In this document: in pieces, positions 32,542 through 43,539 of the stretch
Numbering within the stretch: position 1 is the stretch's first letter
Layout: the number at the start of each line of letters is the position of its first letter
Origin: Ariolimax columbianus
Taxonomy: Eukaryota > Mollusca > Gastropoda > Stylommatophora > Arionidae
Assembly (NCBI GenBank): GCA_036924085.1
Contig: JAVGWX010000018.1
Coordinates: 22,612,964-22,676,963 of the forward strand
Length of the DNA: 64,000 nucleotides
Direction of reading: 5' to 3'
The notes under the pieces: generated by a model
Databases searched by the model: none
Told to the model about the DNA's origin: nothing
What the model saw: only the letters and a program-made list of their open reading frames with translations
Translations under genes and position numbers: made by a program

Positions 32542-32796
32542 AAAGATATATATTTATTAGCACCAAATTGTTTTAGGTAGTTATGTCACAGAATAGTACA
32601 TTGTGCACTGTTAGGGGTGTCAAACATTCTGCGAGAATGGGTGAGAGTTTCTGCTTCTGCTGCCTCTTATTCGTGCAGTCTTAGCAATAAATTTCTTGAG
32701 TCTGTCAACGTGGGTACCTGATTCCAAGAGTAGCATCCAGTTTCTACAGCATCATATTGTGATACACGTTGTCTGATCATGAAATAATAACCATGT

Positions 32797-33583
32797 CATC
32801 TAACCTTAAAGTAAATCCTAACTCTGAAGCTAACCATAATCCTAACCGCAGCCATAAACTTAAGCGTAAACCTAGCCTTAACCCTAAATCTAACCCTGAC
32901 CCTGGACCTAACCATAACCCTAAACTTAACTCTAACACTAAACCAAATCGTAAATCTAATCCTAACACTTAACCTAGCGTTAACCTTAAATCTAACCCTA
33001 TACCTAAACCAAACCTTAAATCTAACCCTGACACTGAATCTAACCATAACCCTAACTCTAACCCTAACCGTAAACCTACCTCTGACCCTAACACTGACCC
33101 TGAACCTAACCATAACATTACTATAACCCTAATGCTAACCATAACCCTTAACCTACCCCTAAACTTAACCCTAACCCTAACCCTAAACATAACCCTAACC
33201 CTAACTCTAAACTTAACCTTAAACCTAACCCTAAACCTAATCCTAAAACTAACCCTTACCCTAACCCTAACCCTAAATCTAACCCTAACCCTAAACCTAA
33301 GGCTAACCCTAACCATAATCCTGACCATAATCCTAGCCATAACCCTAACCCTAAACCTAAACCTAACCCTAATCCTAACCCTGACACTAAACATAACCCT
33401 AACCAAAGTCATAACTATAATCATAGCCATAACCTTAACCCTAACCCTTATCCTAATTCTACGCTACCCCTAACCATGGCCATATCCCTAATCCTTAACC
33501 TAACTCTAACCTTAATCCTGAAACTAAATAAAACCCTAACCCTAAACCTAACCATAACCCTAACCATAATCCTAACCATTAAA
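32797..33583. repeat. Telomere-like (CCCTAA)n degenerate array
   Basis: Nearly 790 bp of hexamer-phased 'aaccctaaccctaaaccta' with many substitutions (CTTAAA, CATAAC and others). TTAGGG is the telomeric repeat of most animals including molluscs, so this is an interstitial telomere-like sequence. The phase is kept although many hexamers have mutated, so Leu/Thr/Asn and Arg/Val-rich ORFs appear in several frames; they are not genes. Confidence 0.85.
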
Positions 33584-33736
33584 CTCTTCGAAAAATGGAA
33601 TATAACCATATTTTCTACACTTCTGTCTGTATCTAGGTCTTTACTTTTTTATTTAGAATAAAATTAAATCGACCTGCCTTCCCCTTAACCCGAAATGGAA
33701 TTTCCCGTGACGTATGATGCGAATCCAGGGAACTCT

Positions 33737-33764
33737 ATTTGGGGTGAATTGAAACGCAAGTACC
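33737..33764 (-). repeat. Inverted repeat arm, right
   Basis: Reverse complement of 32513-32541 (25 of 27 bases). Together the arms flank the telomere-like array. Confidence 0.85.
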
Positions 33765-33794
33765 CGAATCATTAAGAATCTAAAGGAAAAAATT

Positions 33795-34185
33795 AGCGAC
33801 AGAAACAACAGGTCGCAGTGTATTTATCGAAATGTCACAGACATTAAGCAACGACGACATAAATATATTACATAGAAGAGATCAAAGTCTCATCTTTCAG
33901 TTCCGGACAGAACACACCAGAGTCAATAGCCACTTGAACCGCATCAATCCACAGCACCTTTCCGTCTGCAGATACTGCTCTCATCCTGATGAAACAGTTA
34001 GACATCTACTCTTTGAGTGCAAAGCGCTTGCGGGCATGAAAGAAAGATTCTGACAAGCACCGCCGAAAACTGTTGATACACTGTACGTATCAGCGGAGCA
34101 ATTGAAGAAGATATGTTTAAAAAAAAATAAAGAATGGCATTGGGCAAGCTTGATTTGCAGTTATGGGATAACAACAACAATAAAT
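33795..34185 (+). pseudogene. Jockey-type family 2 C-terminal relic, copy 1
   Basis: + strand: 'TTGRSVFIEMSQTLSNDDIN', 'RRDQSLIFQFRTEHTRVNSH' and the knuckle 'CRYCSHPDETVRHLLFEC', ending after 'ATGGGATAACAACAACAAT'. The same blocks and the same (AAC)n tail occur on the minus strand at 51143-52265. The frame is open for 73 codons, then shifts. Only the 3' end of the element is present. Confidence 0.8.
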
Positions 34186-34222
34186 ATATATATATATATA
34201 TGAAGAGAGAGATATAGAGGGA

Positions 34223-34256
<34 letters not shown>

Positions 34257-34295
34257 TAGAAAGATAGATAGAGAGAGAGAGAGAGTATGACAGGA
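34178..34295. repeat. (TA)n and (GA)n microsatellites
   Basis: TA run 34178-34201 followed by GA-rich sequence. Confidence 0.92.
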
Positions 34296-34807
34296 AGGTA
34301 CGACTGAGATATATAAAAAGAGAAGGGAAGAAAAAATGATATATCAAAAAAGCCTTCTACCTTGCCATACCTCGTGACTTAAGTCACACAGTCACACATC
34401 ACCATTGTTTATCGCATACCTGTTCTTACCATTCCTGACCATGACCTCTGGGTCCTCTTTTTACTTACCAGACACCAGTGACCTCCTTAACTGAGATCCA
34501 TATTATATTCCACCGTATTTTGGATCAGTTTAAGGCAAGACGGAGCATGTACGATTCAGAGAAGGAAGAATACGTTTCGAATTTCCAACAAAATATATTG
34601 CTCGAGTTACCAACTGAATCTCCGTTTTCAACTTTGTTTGATTGGGCTTCAACCACGAAATAAAGACATTTACAAGATACAGAATGTGACGTTAAATTAA
34701 GAATACATAAGGCAAGAGGTGCTTTTATTGCGTTAGGGACCTTATGGAAATCAATAGAGATTAAAACAACCATCAAATATCAATATCTCAAACTTTAATT
34801 TGGCTTT
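34296..34807. other. Unassigned spacer
   Basis: A 61-codon ORF (34478-34663) has no recognisable features. Nothing else. Confidence 0.4.
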
Positions 34808-34820
34808 GAAATGGGAAGAA

Positions 34821-35188
34821 GGGATCAAGATGCTGAGCAGCACATGAGCTGCAGGGGTAAGCGACCCATAGCTGACTGATAGCGTCAGGGCCAGCGAACC
34901 ATAGCTGCCAAGACCCTTCTACACCTCCACGCGGGGATCCTGGATAACAGGCTGCAGCAGGGCAGACTGGCTAAGGAGAAGGGATCAAAGAGGGAATGCT
35001 AACCCGGTACTCAAAAAATGCTTGCTGAAGTCAGATGTGTTGGACCGAAAGATGCAAATATCGCAGCCAAGCTGTAAACTACGACACAACGCATTGGGTT
35101 CTATGGACAACATTCTGCTTCTTAAGCCCTTTCAGGGTTTTATAGCGGGAGATTGAGAACAAACAAAGAAGAAGAAGAAGAAGAAGAA
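34821..35188 (+). mobile_element. Family A retroposon, copy 6, full length with perfect target duplication
   Basis: Starts 'gggatcaagatgctgagcag' and ends 'gagattgagaacaaacaaag' plus (GAA)n. A 13-bp target duplication 'gaaatgggaagaa' is present at 34808-34820 and 35189-35201. This copy defines the 5' end of the family together with copies 2, 7 and 8. Confidence 0.95.
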
Positions 35189-35369
35189 GAAATGGGAAGA
35201 AAAGATAGTCTGTTATGAAATAGATACAGAATTTCAGAAATGGTTGACGACTCAGAATACAAAGGTGGAAACTGTCCGATAAGATCACAAATGTTGAACT
35301 GTTAGAAAGAACTGGACAGATATCAGTGAACCATGGCATATGGTAATGGCGCTGGATTCTTTCATTCAT

Positions 35370-36388
35370 TCATAGGCGCCTAAGTCTTTGCAGACCATGC
35401 CTGTGGCACTCTGTGAGTAGCCTCTCAGAGCGCAAGCCTGGGCGCTGAATAAGGAGACCCTGAGCTGCCCAAACTGCAGGATCCCTCTCTCGGCCTCGCT
35501 GGTGTAATCCAAAGGAATGCAAAGCACGACAATTTGGCACCAGCTGCAGGAGCTGCCGGAATAAGTTTTCAATTTTGAAACCATCCGTCTTAGGTGCAAC
35601 CACTCCGGATTTTCTGTTTGGGTTTACTCCCGTAGTTCTACCCTCTTCCGAGGTTTTGCACAAGGCAGTGGAGTCGTTGCCCGCAGATGCTAGTGACTCG
35701 AGACATCCGATGATACTCTCGACGTTCCAAGACTAGCCTGCACGCTCTGGGACTTGTGGGTTTAAAATCAGTTCATCCTCTTCTAGGTGAACTGCCTGAA
35801 CAGGCTAACGAGCATCGTCTCCCAGGGCTTAGATTCAGAGGATACCTTCTCTTAGATTGGCTGCCAACCAAGGCTAATGACCACAATCTGCCCACCCAGT
35901 TATACCGCCGGGTACTCGGTCGCGCCCACAGCAGGCTCTGTAAGAAACAGGGGACCCCACATGAAGGTGCTGCTGTGGACACACTAATTCAGGAGAGGCC
36001 ATTGGCATGGAAACTCCTGAACGGCAAGCCAAACAGTGAATCTAGCAGCGATCTCTTCACCTGGAGAGGAGAAGCTATATCAGACGCTTCACTTTCTTTT
36101 AACGAGTGGGACTCCAGCCCAGACCGCCCTACCACCCTGGAAAGACTAGACATTACAGAAACCAGTTAACATTACAAGACAGTCTCTGTTCTGGAAACCA
36201 CAGGATAGAAGGAACAGCTGACGGCCAAGGTATTACGAAAAAGGCTCTTGATGCCGTTATCAGAGTGGCAGGCATAACATGGACAAAATTGGCAGGGATG
36301 GTTCACAGGGAGAAAACTTGGCATGTATTTCTTGAAGACATATGCTGCGTAAGTAGGGGTCAGGTTATTGATTGATTGATTGATTAAG
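35370..36388 (+). other. Unidentified ORF cluster, possibly a LINE 3' end
   Basis: Overlapping open stretches (35756-36169 and 36106-36375 plus; 35370-35663 minus) in GC-richer DNA than the surroundings. The region ends with (GATT)n at 36369-36388. The last + strand codons ('ITWTKLAGMVHREKTWHVFL') and the short tetranucleotide tail are reminiscent of the C-terminus and 3' end of non-LTR elements, but I see no diagnostic motif. I cannot assign a function. Confidence 0.3.
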
Positions 36389-36929
36389 AATAGATAGATC
36401 TACCACTTTGGCCTATTTTAAAAAAATAAAAATATTTTCAAAGCCCTTCGAGGACTGTATTGGTTATTTCTGCGATCTACATAATGAGGTTGCTAATTGC
36501 ATGTGTTTTGATGGCAGAATAGCTAGAGTACTTGCTTCTCACCGGTGAAGACCGGAAACGCAGCCATCTTCTTGAACATCTCCGGCCTAGAAGCATAGCA
36601 TCATTTACTCGAAGAAGAACAAGCTGTCCCACTCACAGCTTTTTTCAATCGCATTTGCGAAATGATTGGAAGGTTAGTTGCTAAAATGATTGTCTTTGCT
36701 AGCAAGAATCTAATCGAGCGATATTCACATACAAAAGTATATACCTATGTATTTATTACATGAAGGAGAAAGCGAGTATACTTTTCGCGATAATAATTTT
36801 GTAATGTTGAGTTCAGTTCAGGTGCCATCTCCTCTTCGAAGGTAGGCTGTAATGGATCTGCAGTGTACTCTCTTACCGTATTTGTGCAACTTGAGAAACT
36901 TTTTCAATATGTTCTAAAGGCCTAAATTA
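36389..36929. other. Unassigned spacer
   Basis: No feature recognised. Confidence 0.4.
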
Positions 36930-37390
36930 ATTATTACAATAACGGCATATGTTGTTTATATGGCAAAAATAGTTGTCAAATTAACAACAATAGTTATTCA
37001 AATCGTGAAAATAGTTGTGACAATAACGATAACAGTTGTTTAGATGCCAACAATAGATGTGTTAATAACGACAATAATTTTTTTTAAAGAACCATTTGTT
37101 GAAATAACACATTAAAAAAAAATAACGTAAAAGTATTTTAAAAGAGATCAAGAATTGTTGTTTAAATAGCTAAAAAAGTTGTTGACATTTATTTGTTAAT
37201 ATTTGAGAATCATGATAGTTGTGCAAAAGCAATATTAGTTATTGTGATAACAGTGAAGATATGTTTAATTAAACTAACAACAATACAAGTAGCAAAAGCG
37301 ACAATTAAGAAGAATTGTGCTGCTCATTGTAAGCAAAGATACGAAATCATCAGACAGTTTTTGTCTTGCGCTGTATTTAGATTGAAGCAA
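36930..37390. repeat. Degenerate AT-rich array, left part
   Basis: Loosely periodic 'aacaacaatagttgtt'-like units with partial dyad symmetry. The same family resumes at 38325-38690. Confidence 0.7.
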
Positions 37391-37466
37391 AACAGTAGAG
37401 CAATGTAGACCCACAGCCAGTTACGGCGCCATCTTTGTTGCGTACATCTACATTGATCTACTGTTT
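37388..37466. repeat. Hairpin-forming inverted repeat around the dispersed motif
   Basis: 'aaaacagtagagcaatgtag' (from about 37389) pairs with 'ctacattgatctactgtttt' (to about 37466), a stem of about 20 bp. The loop carries 'ggcgccatctttg', the motif shared with 7818-7860 and 41952-41995. Confidence 0.75.
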
Positions 37467-38324
37467 TGGTTCATTATGGACGCCGCGCCAGAACACGGTT
37501 TTGCCTGGAATTCACACTAGTCGGGTGTTTGTTTTCGTTTGGACTGGTTAATTCATTCGTTTTTTGTGATTTCTTCCGTCGATTATTCTGGTCTGGACAT
37601 CTGCTATACGAATGACTGTACGCTTAAATCTGTGTCGTATTTCACGACCTAGTTCATACGGCTGAACTTCACGAAATTGGCGTGTGAGAAATTTTGACAC
37701 TACTATAATGAACTGAATACAGCCGAAGAGAGATGACCAACTCACTCACACGCTGAGTGATGTCCCTACGACCTCTTGTGGTTATGGGAAAGGCACGTCA
37801 CACAACGTTAGATGTCACCCCCTCCTCCGCTGCCTTGCGGGATACATTTTACGGGAAAGGCTTCGGGAGTAAACCCTGAGGAAAAATCTGCATCCTATGC
37901 TATCTCCAGTCGTCTCGATAACTATCTTGCCACTGGCAAAAGATAGCTCAGGACCAAAGAGTGAGGTTGACAAAAGGTGCAGTTCTTCTTCACTTTAATC
38001 CAAATCACCGCGCCAATCACCAATTTCAGCGGACACAGCAAGAAAAAAGACAGTCCACACGGCTGAACAATGAGAGTGGTATTCATCACTTGTAATGGAC
38101 AAACATCATTTAGATTATAATGAAGAAGAAACTGCACTGGTCATCAACATCACTCTATCGCCTCGAGCTATCTTGAACCAGTGAAGAGACTAGCAGCAGA
38201 GGTACAGCAGGTAACTCAAGATGCAGGCACTCTCGTCTTAGCTCCTTGAAACTTGCTGGATTCGATTGTCCACTGTTTCCGTTCATTGTTTTGAGAGGCG
38301 AGTGTCCTATCCCTCAATTACATG
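37467..38324. other. Unassigned insert between array halves
   Basis: About 860 bp without the AT-rich units that flank it on both sides, consistent with an inserted sequence. No coding motif or inverted terminal repeats recognised. Confidence 0.45.
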
Positions 38325-38690
38325 GCGACAACAAATATTGAAATAACAAAAATAATTGTCAAAATAATAGCAATATTTGTTGAAATAGTGACAGAAATTG
38401 AGAAAATATTCTTTTTTCGAAAAATATTGATAGTTTTTAACCCAAGAGTGACAGCAGTTGTATAATTAAAATCAACAGTATTCGCTAAAATAAGAACAAA
38501 AACAGTTGTAAATATTGTTGACGAAATATCAACAGCTAAAATGTGTTTTTATGAAAGAAATAGTTACGAAATAACAACAAGCGTTATGGAAATAGCAACG
38601 GTATCGTAGTTATGAAATAACAATAGTTGTATGACTAGAAACGGCAACAGTTGTACGTATAGCAACAATAATTGTTGAAATAAATTTGTT
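38325..38690. repeat. Degenerate AT-rich array, right part
   Basis: Units such as 'gaaataacaacaatagttg' resembling 36930-37390. Confidence 0.65.
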
Positions 38691-39390
38691 TAAATACCGA
38701 ATGAACAGTGACGTTACACAGACAACATGATTCAAACAAATCGTACAATAATTTTTCGAAACGGTCAGAATACAGATGCTTAAATTTAAAAATAATAAAA
38801 ACCATAGAAAAAAAACAAGGTGCATGTCACTAAAAAAGAACTGTATCTTTGTTGTTTTTTGTGTGTGTCTATTGTGTCGAGTCAAGCAGACGAGTTTCTT
38901 TTGAAATTTGTAACTCTATGGCTTTATAATGGCTAGAGTTCATTGACTCGTTTCCTGTCTGGGTTGTAAGCGAGTTTTTATATAGCGCGCAGTGATATAT
39001 TGAGAAGTCTAGGTCACAGGTTCTAAAATTGTGTACGGTAAGGAATCACAAAAATTGAACCATACATTTTCTGTTCTTTTCAAGCTGTAGGAATAGATGG
39101 GAAGCTTGAGATAGGATCTTGTAGTAAAGGATATGGGATCGTGTCCCGGTAGTGACACGTTCCAGTTACATAAAAGGGTGTATGACTCAGTTGTATTTTT
39201 TTTCTTCGTTCTAATTCGATAATTATATTATTAATTTATTCTACACTTAGTTGTGTCACGTGCTATGGTTATGATATGGTATTTGCGTCCTGCGGCTGGG
39301 AAAATCGTCTTTCCGAAAATTGTTTTATATGTATGTTAACTTTATATAAATCGGGAACTACCCGAGCCCTCTTTTTTTTTTTTTTTTTTT
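38691..39390. other. Unassigned spacer
   Basis: Ends in a run of about 18 T (39372-39390). No other feature. Confidence 0.4.
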
Positions 39391-39480
39391 GCTTAGATGT
39401 TTGCCTCACTAGTTTCTACTGGCAGAGGCGCGACATTTTCCACCCCAGACCGTAGTCAATTGGGCGATATCAGGACGCAT
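39391..39480. repeat. Dispersed repeat, copy 2 (partner 141-235)
   Basis: Collinear with 141-235. It stands immediately before a minisatellite, as copy 1 stands immediately before the 31-bp tandem repeat at 240-332. Confidence 0.45.
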
Positions 39481-39484
39481 AAAC

Positions 39485-40020
39485 AGACAGCAGGTGGTTC
39501 AACGCACATTTACCTTTGACTGACAGACAGCAGGTGGGTCGAAGCACTTTTACTTTTGACTGTCAGACAACAGGTGGTTCGAAGCACTTTTACTTTTGAC
39601 TGTCAGACAACAGGTGGTTCGAAGCACTTTAATCTTTGATTGTCAGACAACATATGGTTCGAAGCACTTTTACCTTTGACTTTGTCAGGCAACAGGTGGT
39701 TCGAAGCACTTTTACCTTCGACTTTGACAGACAACAGGTGGTTCGATGCACTTTAATCTTTTATTGTCAGACAACATATGGTTCGAAGCACTTTTACCTT
39801 TGACTTTGACAGACAACAGGTGGTTCGATGCACTTTAATCTTTGATTGTCAGACAACATATGGTTCGAAGCACTTTTACCTTTGACTTTGTCATGTAACA
39901 GGTGGTTCGAAACACTTTTACCTTTGACTGATAGACAGCAGGTGGGTGTACGCACTTTTAGTCTTGACTGTCCCAGGCAGCAGGTGGCTCGAAGAACTTT
40001 TACACTTGACTGGAAAACAG
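39485..40020. repeat. 40-bp minisatellite, about 13 copies
   Basis: 'caggtggttcgaagcacttt' plus 'tacctttgactgtcagacaa'. Clean 40-bp spacing at 39541, 39581 and 39621, with some longer units. Confidence 0.92.
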
Positions 40021-40944
40021 TTCGTTGTGTGATGCAGTGTCGTACATACGGATAATTGAAGAAAATCAACACCCAACCAGCGTCCCATTCTTTAGGGTCT
40101 TATATTTTTACGTTGTTACACCAACAAGTGAAAACTATCAAAATGTTAATGCTTGTAAATCATGTCCATACCTCCCCCCCCCCCCCCCACATCAATCCCT
40201 CCTTCACCCTCATGTTAAGTCATCTGTGGACCTGGTTTGAAATAGTATCTTCCCAATACCCTATAACTAACAGGCTTCATGCACTTCAAGCGTACTTTTC
40301 TTTTATAGGACGCCGTACTCTCACCACGTCTGGTGTTTGTAGGAACAGACACACCGCGTTTACGCCAGGAGATAAGCATTTTCTGTTACGAGTCTACGTG
40401 ATGCGCAGGTCCTGTGATCATGCAGTTGAAATGTAAAGCCTAGCCCTAGCTTCACGGCCTACTTTGATAGCATTTGCAACTGTGAAAGTTGAGGAAGGAA
40501 AGACACACAGAAATTACATAAATGATGTATGCCAATGATGAAATGGTGCTGAAATTAATGTTGCAAAAATTGCTCAGACTTGACAAAATATGACGACATT
40601 CAGAAATAGTGTGAGGGTTTGTTCGGCTGGATGTTTGATTAATCAAAAATGGCGGGGCATAAGAATGATTCTGTAGGATGATTAATTGAACTTCGGTTTT
40701 TTAAATCTTTTATTTTGGTTTGCTGAAAGAATGAATGATTAGCGAACAGTGATGATTGATTGGTGAAAGAAAATATTATTGATTGGTGATCGACAGTGAT
40801 TGATTGGTGAAATAGAATGGTATATCAAATGATTGTTTGGCCAAAGACAGTGACTGATTTGAGTTGTGATCGATTAGTGAGAGATAAATGTTGATTTATG
40901 GAAGACATTGATTCATTTTTGAATAACAATACTCGTTTGATGAA
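40021..40944. other. Unassigned spacer
   Basis: A run of about 15 C (near 40175-40189) and short 'gattgattggtga' repeats from 40740. ORFs lack recognisable domains. Confidence 0.4.
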
Positions 40945-41700
40945 CGACAAAGATTGATTGATTGATTGATTGATTGGTAAGAGACAATGATTAGTGGTTT
41001 ATAACTAATTATCTAGAGATAATCAATGATTAATGGGTGGATTATGATTAATTATCTAGAAATAATCAATTATTAATAGGTGATTTTTGATTAATTATCT
41101 AGAGATAATCAATGATTAATGGGTGGATTATGATTAATTATCTAGAAATAATCAATTATTAATAGGTGATATTTGATTAATTATCTAGAGATAATGAATG
41201 ATTGCAGAGAGTTAATGAATACTTATCTGGAGATAATAAACGATTAATGGGTTGTTGATAACTAATTATCTAGAAATAATCAATTATTAATAGGTGGTTT
41301 ATGATTAATAACCTAGAGAAAATGAATGATTGATGGTAGTTTAATGAATAATTATGTGATGTTACTCAGTTATTGATGGGAGTTACTGAATACTTCTGTG
41401 CAGATTATTAATATTTGATAGTAGTTAATGAATAATTATGTGGGGCTAATCAGTGATTGATGGGGGTATACGAAAAATTATTTGGAAATTATAAATGATT
41501 CAATGGAGTATATGCATAATTATCTGGAGATACCGATGGTCCTTGAAATTTATGAATTATTATCTGGAGATAATCAATTATTTATGTGAGTTTATTAATA
41601 AATATCTGGAAGATAATTAATATTGATGAGAGTTTTTGAATAATTGTCTGCAGATAAACAATGATGGATGTGAGTTTAAGAATAATTAACTTGAGAAAAT
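40945..41700. repeat. (GATT)n followed by 43-bp AT-rich array with internal palindrome
   Basis: After (GATT)n at about 40952-40975, units containing 'aattatctagagataatcaa' recur every 43 bp (41011, 41054, 41097, 41140) and then decay towards 41700. 'attatctaga.ataat' is self-complementary, so single strands can form serial small hairpins. Confidence 0.85.
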
Positions 41701-42127
41701 CAAGTATTATTTTCCCAACTATTCTTCATGTTATTGTTATTCAAAGTTCTTAGTTTTTAGTCGACCTGTACTTCTACAAAGCAGATGCCCATATGCAGGA
41801 CCCCGGTCTGGTATGAGCTGGATGTAGCCGGGAGGCGGATTTCTTGCTTAGTTGGCTAGTTTCGAGCAGCTTAATACTCCGCTACGTTGGGACAAGCGGT
41901 TACGGAGGGTGTTTAACCGATGTGCGAGTTCATCCTAATAGACTCAAACACTAGAGCAAAGTAGACCTGCAGCCGTTTAGGCGTCATCTATGCTGCTGTA
42001 AACAAACCACCTATCCATGGCCGGTATTATGCCACGTCACACAGTTAGTGGCCTCTTACGACATGCTCTCTGCGAGGCAGTGGGGCTATTCTTGTCTTTG
42101 TCGTACACAAAGACCCGGCAGACCACT
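41701..42127. other. Spacer with third copy of dispersed motif
   Basis: 41952-41995 'tagagcaaagtagacctgca' and 'ggcgtcatctatg' match 7818-7860 and 37394-37440. No gene. Confidence 0.5.
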
Positions 42128-42190
42128 TGTATTGTTATTATTATTATTATTACTACTCTTATTATTATTAATATTATTATTATTATTATT
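42128..42190. repeat. (ATT)n microsatellite
   Basis: About 20 imperfect trinucleotides. Confidence 0.92.
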
Positions 42191-42387
42191 CACGTAGTTA
42201 GAAGAACAAGAGGAATTAATACAATGAAAATGACTTGCATCTGATTTGGTCGTTTCATAATCTATCGTATCAATAAACATAGACATACCGTATAGCGTCT
42301 CTTCTATATGCACATTTGTCTTAATGTGGAGATGCCTAGGTATCTATTTATTATAATGTATTTATCTGTGAGAGTACATGTTAATGA

Positions 42388-42553
<166 letters not shown>

Positions 42554-42556
<3 letters not shown>

Positions 42557-43539
42557 AATTATAATTGTTTCTTCACATCTCTAACAGCAAACGCGACTAC
42601 GTCTCGTATCTAAAGCAAATACAGAGGGCAAGGTTCACAGGTAGATAGGTAAGATAAAGAAGGTAGCATACAAGACTGCCAACGGGATCAAATGTTAGGA
42701 ACTTCATTTTATTTGGCCTCAGCTTTTTCTAGGTGTGGTGATCAGTTCAGTAGCGTCTTTGCTGCCCGTTCTGTCCTTCCATAACGATGAAGCAGATGCC
42801 CTGTTAGAGTTTAGTAATGTAGCGATTGTTGAGAACGGTGTTTAAATCCAGGACCTTTGCTGTGAGAAGGAAACTCTTTATCTGCTCTAATTATATAATG
42901 TCCTTATCCGCTCTTGACTGTAAGTCCTTGTTTGCTTAATTGTCCGCCCACTTGAGGTTTAAGACACGGCAAGCTGCCTATCCTGGGATAAGTGTGTTGC
43001 GTCAATCGTTGTACTCATCAGCTGTGGTGATTCAGTCTAGACTGTAATATTTGTTCACGCACCAAACATCATAATCTCCGACGTCCTCTTGCGTTGGTAA
43101 TCGCCCCTCAAAGAAACTGCCTCGACACTTGAATAATCCCCAGGATTACATTTCCGATTTCTGCCTCGTTTCTGTGAGAACGAACGAGTAGCTGAAGTGG
43201 AGGTCTTGATCAGCATGTTTCACCTGACTCGAATAACACTTAACTCCCAAGAACTCAGATACGAGTGCTGCGGAGGGGTGGGGTGGGGAAGGATGAGGTG
43301 AAGTGAAAAGATACAGCAGAGAATGATCCGTTGTCAGCCAACAATTCATATATTACACCAATGTCAGCGAACGAGAGCTGGCAAGACGTAATACCACCTC
43401 CAAAGGTACCAGCCTGCTGTCGCTGTGCTTCATTAACCATCGTTTCGTCGTAATATTGTACCTGCAAAAGTATGTTTTGCCTTGTCTGCATGGATTACCG
43501 CATCCTTCACCACGGACAATCGTCTTCTGTCAAAATTGT
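42554..43539. other. Unassigned spacer
   Basis: Contains another isolated 'catgtttcacctgac' motif (43216-43231), the unit of the 31-kb foldback array. No gene recognised. Confidence 0.4.

Noticed and set aside
32777..33661. Overlapping Leu/Thr/Asn-rich and Arg/Val-rich ORFs
   Set aside because: Generated by hexamer-phased telomere-like repeats; several frames are open at once.
35370..36388. Host gene
   Set aside because: Open frames on both strands, ending in a (GATT)n tail like that of non-LTR elements; kept only as an unidentified feature.
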